Origin: Clostridium sp. CAG:413
GTDB lineage: Bacteria; Bacillota; Clostridia; Oscillospirales; Acutalibacteraceae
Direction: 5' to 3'
NCBI GenBank assembly: GCA_000431775.1
Contig: FR888213.1
Span: 11,860-21,170 of the forward strand
Length of the DNA: 9,311 nt
This document shows positions 6,680 to 9,311 of the stretch, piece after piece. A program made the position numbers and the translations under genes. Position 1 is the first letter of the stretch, and every line of letters starts with the position of its first letter. The notes beneath the pieces are model-generated. The model had not been told where the DNA came from. It did no database searches and worked only from the letters and a program-made list of their open reading frames with translations.

Positions 6680-7497
6680 GCGGAACTTTGTATGTGGTCG
6701 GCACCCCGATAGGCAATCTCGGCGATATCTCGCCCCGTGCGCTTGAGACGCTTGAGAATTGCGACTTTGTCGCCGCCGAGGATACCCGCGTGTCGCTAAA
6801 GCTGCTAAACCACTTCGGCATAAAGAAGCCGATGATAAGCTACTTTGAGCACAATAAATTTGAGAAAGGCCCCGTTATCGCCGCCAGGCTGCTGGCAGGG
6901 GAGAGCTGCTGCATCGTGACGGATGCGGGTATGCCCGCTATCTCCGACCCCGGCGAGGATCTCGTGCGCCTTTGCCATGAGCGGGGGATAAAGGTCGAGG
7001 CCGTCCCCGGCCCGTGCGCCTTTGCGACCGCGCTTGCCGTGTCGGGTATGCCGTCAAGGCGGTTTTCGTTCGAGGGCTTCCTGCCCGCCGACAAAAACGA
7101 CCGCCGCCGCTGTATCGAGAAGCTGGCGGGCGACGAACATACGCTGATATTCTATGAAGCGCCCCACAAGCTCGCCGCCGCGCTTGCGGATCTCGCCGCG
7201 ATACTCGGCGACAGGCGGCTTGCGATAGTCCGTGAGCTTACCAAAATTCACGAGCAGGTGATATTGACCACCCTTTGTGCCGCAGCGGAGAAATACTCCG
7301 CCGAGGAGCTTAAAGGCGAGATAGTGCTGATAATCGACGGCGCGCCCGAGACTTCGGACGAGCCTATGACCCTCGATGAGGCCGTCGAGCTTGCCCGCAG
7401 GCTCGTTGAGGGCGGCGAGAGCAAGACGAACGCCGCGAAGCTCGCCGCAAAGGAATCGGGCATCAAAAAGGGATATATATATAAGGCGCTGGTCTGA
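6676..7497 (+). CDS. rsmI: 16S rRNA (cytidine-1402-2'-O)-methyltransferase RsmI
   Basis: 273-residue cytosolic tetrapyrrole-methylase-fold enzyme that 2'-O-methylates C1402 in the decoding centre of 16S rRNA using SAM. The motifs run in the expected order: YVVGTPIGNLGDIS (6-19), AAEDTR (33-38), VTDAGMPAISDPG (81-93), VEAVPGPCA (107-115, with Cys114 where Ser is common), FEGFLP (132-137), FYEAPHK (159-165) and a VRELTKIHE segment (185-193). A small C-terminal helical domain ends in KKGYIYKALV. The start is a TTG at 6676 that overlaps the preceding TGA stop as TTGA, with GAGGTGA (6663-6669) six bases upstream. This suggests translational coupling to yabB, giving matched amounts of the two RNA methyltransferases. 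No other start fits, since the conserved first strand begins at residue 5. Confidence 0.96.
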   Translation: MSGTLYVVGTPIGNLGDISPRALETLENCDFVAAEDTRVSLKLLNHFGIKKPMISYFEHNKFEKGPVIAARLLAGESCCIVTDAGMPAISDPGEDLVRLCHERGIKVEAVPGPCAFATALAVSGMPSRRFSFEGFLPADKNDRRRCIEKLAGDEHTLIFYEAPHKLAAALADLAAILGDRRLAIVRELTKIHEQVILTTLCAAAEKYSAEELKGEIVLIIDGAPETSDEPMTLDEAVELARRLVEGGESKTNAAKLAAKESGIKKGYIYKALV

Positions 7498-7518
7498 CCG
7501 GCGTGAAAGGAGCACAAA

Positions 7519-8127
7519 ATGGCAGAGTATTTTGCATCCCATCCGTATGTAGTCGCGATCCTCGTCGCACTTGCGCTGCTGACGGCATTCGTCTGCGTCA
7601 AGGCAGCTCAGGCGAGCGCCAAAAGGCACGCCGAGAATGAAAAGATAATAAACAAACTCAAGGAGGATAACCGCCTTCGCAATAAATTCGCCGTCCTTAC
7701 TCGGCAGCTTATCGACAGCTCCGAGCCGACTGAGCTTTTTAAGGGCGTTGCGCTGAATCTCGACAGGCAGATATCCGACGCCGAGGATATGGAGCAGGCG
7801 TTCGCCGCCCTGAATCAGGAGCAGCGCGAGATCTATGCGCTCTGCTATGTCGCTGAGGACGGCAGGGAGCGCCTGAGCGATTTCTTCGCCGCGAACGGCA
7901 GCCCGCTGACGGATACGGCTCTTGAAGCGGTCAAAAAGCTGCTGCCCGCCGCCGCAGAGCCGTTCGGCAAAGAATTCCTCGCATTTGACGGCAACGACGA
8001 GACGACATCATTCGTGCAGAGCGATATCGAGCAGTGGGATCTGGATTTCGCCGCCGTTATCGCCGCCTCTCCGATAGAGCAGGCAGGCGGAGCTTATATT
8101 GCCGCCAACGCCGACAAATTCATCTGA
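7519..8127 (+). CDS. hypothetical membrane-anchored protein, 202 residues
   Basis: No function can be assigned with confidence. One hydrophobic helix at about residues 8-29 is followed by a basic/charged, coiled-coil-like helix (about 31-60, KRHAENEKIINKLKEDNRLR), so the protein is probably anchored by its N-terminus with the rest in the cytoplasm. The C-terminal domain (about 70-200) is acidic and alpha-helical. The stretch LNQEQREIYALCYVAEDG followed by LSDFFAANGSPLTDTALEAV (98-137) loosely recalls the DMP19/DUF4375 pattern, in which a helix with R..YAL precedes an NGGF..YF.N.xG segment, but the key Asn-Gly-Gly is absent, so this is a weak idea. AAAGGAG (7506-7512) lies six bases before the ATG. 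The gene begins 21 bases after rsmI and is surely in the same operon. Codon use matches its neighbours, so there is no sign of recent transfer. Confidence 0.85.
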   Translation: MAEYFASHPYVVAILVALALLTAFVCVKAAQASAKRHAENEKIINKLKEDNRLRNKFAVLTRQLIDSSEPTELFKGVALNLDRQISDAEDMEQAFAALNQEQREIYALCYVAEDGRERLSDFFAANGSPLTDTALEAVKKLLPAAAEPFGKEFLAFDGNDETTSFVQSDIEQWDLDFAAVIAASPIEQAGGAYIAANADKFI

Positions 8128-8133
8128 ATAAAC

Positions 8134-8173
8134 CGCCTTCCGCATTTCCATAATATAGCGGGAGGCGATTTTT
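8134..8173 (+). terminator. stem-loop overlapping the rubrerythrin ribosome binding site (terminator or RBS-sequestering hairpin)
   Basis: CGCCTTCCGC (8134-8143) pairs with GCGGGAGGCG (8158-8167) over ten positions with one T-G wobble and a 14-base AT-rich loop. ATTTTT follows immediately (8168-8173) and then the rubrerythrin ATG. The 3' arm contains the GGGAGG ribosome binding site (8160-8165). The structure may terminate the upstream operon, hide the ribosome site, or both. The pairing is direct observation; the function is inference. Confidence 0.6.
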
Positions 8174-8713
8174 ATGCAATTCAAAGGAAGCAAAACGGAG
8201 GCTAACCTCATGGCGGCGTTTGCGGGCGAATCTCAGGCGAGGACGCGATACGATATCTACGCCTCGCAGGCAAAGGCGGACGGCTATGAGCAGATAGCCG
8301 CAATATTCACCGAGACGGCGAGCAACGAAAAGGAGCACGCCGAGATATGGTTCAAGCGCCTGCACGGCGATTCAGTGCCCGGCACGGCGGCAAATCTGCT
8401 TGACGCTGCGGCGGGCGAGAACTATGAGTGGACGGAAATGTATAAGGAATTCGAGCAGACTGCCGAGCAGGAGGGCTTCACCGAGCTTGCGATACTTTTC
8501 AGGATGGTCGGCAGCATTGAAAAATCACACGAGGAGCGCTTCAGACGGCTCAGCGGCAACCTGCAAAAGGGCATCGTCTTTGCCCGCAGCGGCGAGACTG
8601 TCTGGCTCTGCCGCAACTGCGGATATCTCCATGTCTCCTCCGAGCCGCCGCAGCTTTGCCCCGTATGCAAGCACCCACGATCGTTCTTTGAAATTAAAGC
8701 GGATAACTATTGA
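8174..8713 (+). CDS. rbr: rubrerythrin
   Basis: 179-residue cytosolic diiron peroxidase that reduces hydrogen peroxide with electrons passed through its own rubredoxin-type iron, protecting anaerobes from oxygen exposure. The N-terminal ferritin-like four-helix domain shows the expected iron ligands: Glu19 (GES), Glu52 and His55 (EKEH), Glu82 and Glu85 (ENYE), and Glu116 and His119 (EKSH). The C-terminal rubredoxin-like domain has the Cys4 site CRNC (146-149) and CPVC (162-165). Length is slightly short of the 190 or so typical of classical rubrerythrin, with the shortening between the second and third ligand helices. The ATG is preceded by GGAGG eight bases upstream, inside a stem-loop. It follows the 202-residue gene by 46 bases and has no obvious strong promoter of its own, so expression may depend on read-through from the rsmI operon. 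Confidence 0.96.
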   Translation: MQFKGSKTEANLMAAFAGESQARTRYDIYASQAKADGYEQIAAIFTETASNEKEHAEIWFKRLHGDSVPGTAANLLDAAAGENYEWTEMYKEFEQTAEQEGFTELAILFRMVGSIEKSHEERFRRLSGNLQKGIVFARSGETVWLCRNCGYLHVSSEPPQLCPVCKHPRSFFEIKADNY

Positions 8714-8738
8714 GCATAAACCTACAATGTAAATGGTT

Positions 8739-8765
8739 AAAAATAGTTACAAAACGCCTATTTTT
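8739..8765. repeat. AT-rich inverted repeat after rubrerythrin, weak terminator candidate
   Basis: AAAAATAG (8739-8746) and CTATTTTT (8758-8765) form an eight-base inverted repeat with an 11-base loop. The stem is almost entirely A-T, so it would be a weak terminator in RNA, though the flanking A and T runs would work in either direction. No better terminator lies between rubrerythrin and the next promoter. Confidence 0.3.
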
Positions 8766-8795
8766 CAAATTCGGAATATTTTTTGACTTTCGGAG

Positions 8796-8804
8796 TGCTA
8801 TAAT
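8796..8804 (+). promoter_or_regulatory. extended -10 promoter of the deacetylase gene
   Basis: TGC-TATAAT (8796-8804) is an extended -10 element with a perfect hexamer. A good -35-like TTGACT lies at 8783-8788, but only ten bases before the hexamer, too close for normal use; at 17 bases the sequence is ATATTT. The predicted start near 8811 gives a leader of about 31 bases containing AAGGAGG (8824-8830). Confidence 0.6.
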
Positions 8805-8841
8805 CGGCTACGGTAAGAAATATAAGGAGGGACGGTAAAAA

Positions 8842-9311
8842 ATGAAGACTTCAAAAGTAATTCTTGCTTTGACGGCGCTTGTGCTTGCGGCTGCAATGCT
8901 GCTCTCGGCCTGCGGCGTTAAGGACGACAGCAAAACGACCGCTGCCGGCACTTCATCGGCAGGCGAACCCGCAATGACAGAGGAGCCGGCCACCGAGGAG
9001 CCGACCACGGCAAAGCCGAAATATTCGCCGAGCGACAAGCTCATAGCGCTCACCTTTGACGACGGACCGAGAAGCTCGACCACAAACCGCGTGCTCGACC
9101 TGCTTGAGCAGAACGGCGGCGTTGCGACCTTCTTCCTCGTCGGCTACAATATCCCCGATAACGCTGAGGTAATCAAGAGAGCCGCCGCGATGGGCTGCTC
9201 CATCGGCAATCATACAAAGGATCATAAGATCCTCACCAAGTGCAGCGCCGATACGATCAAGGCGCAGGTGAACGGCGTCAATTCGCTGCTGCGCGACATG
9301 GGCATTGAGCC
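8842..9311 (+). CDS. lipoprotein polysaccharide deacetylase, NodB domain (3' end cut by window)
   Basis: The first 156 codons are visible. Residues 1-23 form a lipoprotein signal peptide with lipobox LSAC (21-24), so Cys24 is expected to be lipidated and the protein anchored on the outer face of the membrane. A Thr/Glu/Pro/Ala-rich linker (about 27-62, with EEPATEEPTT) spaces the catalytic domain from the membrane. The NodB/carbohydrate esterase 4 domain starts at about 66: TFDDGP (71-76) supplies the catalytic base Asp73 and metal ligand Asp74, and NHTKDH (123-128) gives the two metal-binding histidines His124 and His128. The enzyme probably removes acetyl groups from peptidoglycan N-acetylglucosamine or a related surface glycan, as PgdA-type enzymes do; the exact substrate is not decidable. 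The later motifs lie beyond the window. AAGGAGG sits 11 bases before the ATG, with its own promoter. Confidence 0.94.
   Translation, partial: MKTSKVILALTALVLAAAMLLSACGVKDDSKTTAAGTSSAGEPAMTEEPATEEPTTAKPKYSPSDKLIALTFDDGPRSSTTNRVLDLLEQNGGVATFFLVGYNIPDNAEVIKRAAAMGCSIGNHTKDHKILTKCSADTIKAQVNGVNSLLRDMGIE

Noticed and set aside
7054..7629. 191-codon frame on the minus strand across rsmI and the next gene
   Set aside because: Antisense to two well-supported genes, with no promoter or ribosome site and no recognisable domain.
9001..9060. Polysaccharide deacetylase as a possible sporulation-type PdaA or a chitin deacetylase
   Set aside because: The lipobox and acidic Thr/Pro linker point to a surface lipoprotein. 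The domain is cut before the later motifs that would separate the subfamilies, so no gene symbol is given.
1..9311. Search for CRISPR arrays, tRNA genes, insertion sequences, toxin-antitoxin pairs or phage genes
   Set aside because: No regularly spaced repeats, cloverleaf-like sequences, terminal inverted repeats, transposase motifs or small gene pairs were seen. The spaces between genes are all under 230 bases and are mostly accounted for by promoters, terminators and leaders.

Overview
The window is ordinary chromosomal DNA from a moderately GC-rich Gram-positive bacterium. It most resembles a gut-type Clostridia (Oscillospiraceae/Ruminococcus-like). The reasons are strong Shine-Dalgarno sequences (AAGGAGG, AGGAGG) before most genes, sigma-A-type promoters, short U-tract terminators, a GC-rich third-position bias with frequent ATA isoleucine codons, the Firmicutes order yabB-rsmI, and an anaerobe-type rubrerythrin. 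The taxonomic placement is inferred from style and gene content, not from a search. Nine protein genes cover nearly everything. The two at the window edges, trpS and a polysaccharide deacetylase, are cut. I see no rRNA, tRNA, CRISPR array, insertion sequence, phage gene or origin.

Left part (1-2040, minus strand): a two-gene operon reads leftwards. A fold-type I PLP aminotransferase is followed after 25 bases by tryptophanyl-tRNA synthetase (trpS, cut by the window start). Its promoter lies in a 160-base divergent region shared with a HAD-family phosphatase gene on the plus strand. The leader is too short to hold a T-box.

Middle (2125-5870): the HAD gene runs convergently into an unrecognised membrane protein gene of about 12 segments, and their 3' ends overlap by 14 bases. 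The membrane protein is transcribed divergently from a GPH-family (MelB-like) sugar:cation symporter. The 191 to 224 bases between these two genes hold one good promoter for each direction, with short repeats between them that could be a shared operator. The symporter gene ends in a textbook intrinsic terminator.

Right part (5894-8713, plus strand): an apparent operon of a YabB/TrmN6-type tRNA adenine-N6 methyltransferase, RsmI (16S rRNA C1402 2'-O-methyltransferase, TTG start overlapping the preceding stop), an unrecognised 202-residue membrane-anchored protein, and rubrerythrin. A stem-loop between the last two contains the rubrerythrin ribosome binding site and ends in a T-run, so it could attenuate transcription, block translation, or both. 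The window closes with a separately promoted lipoprotein carrying a NodB polysaccharide deacetylase domain.

Together these are housekeeping translation and RNA-modification genes, nutrient uptake, oxidative-stress defence and cell-wall modification. I found no convincing sign of a new multi-gene system. The most worthwhile leads are the rubrerythrin stem-loop, the unknown membrane protein paired with the symporter, and the unknown protein in the rsmI operon.
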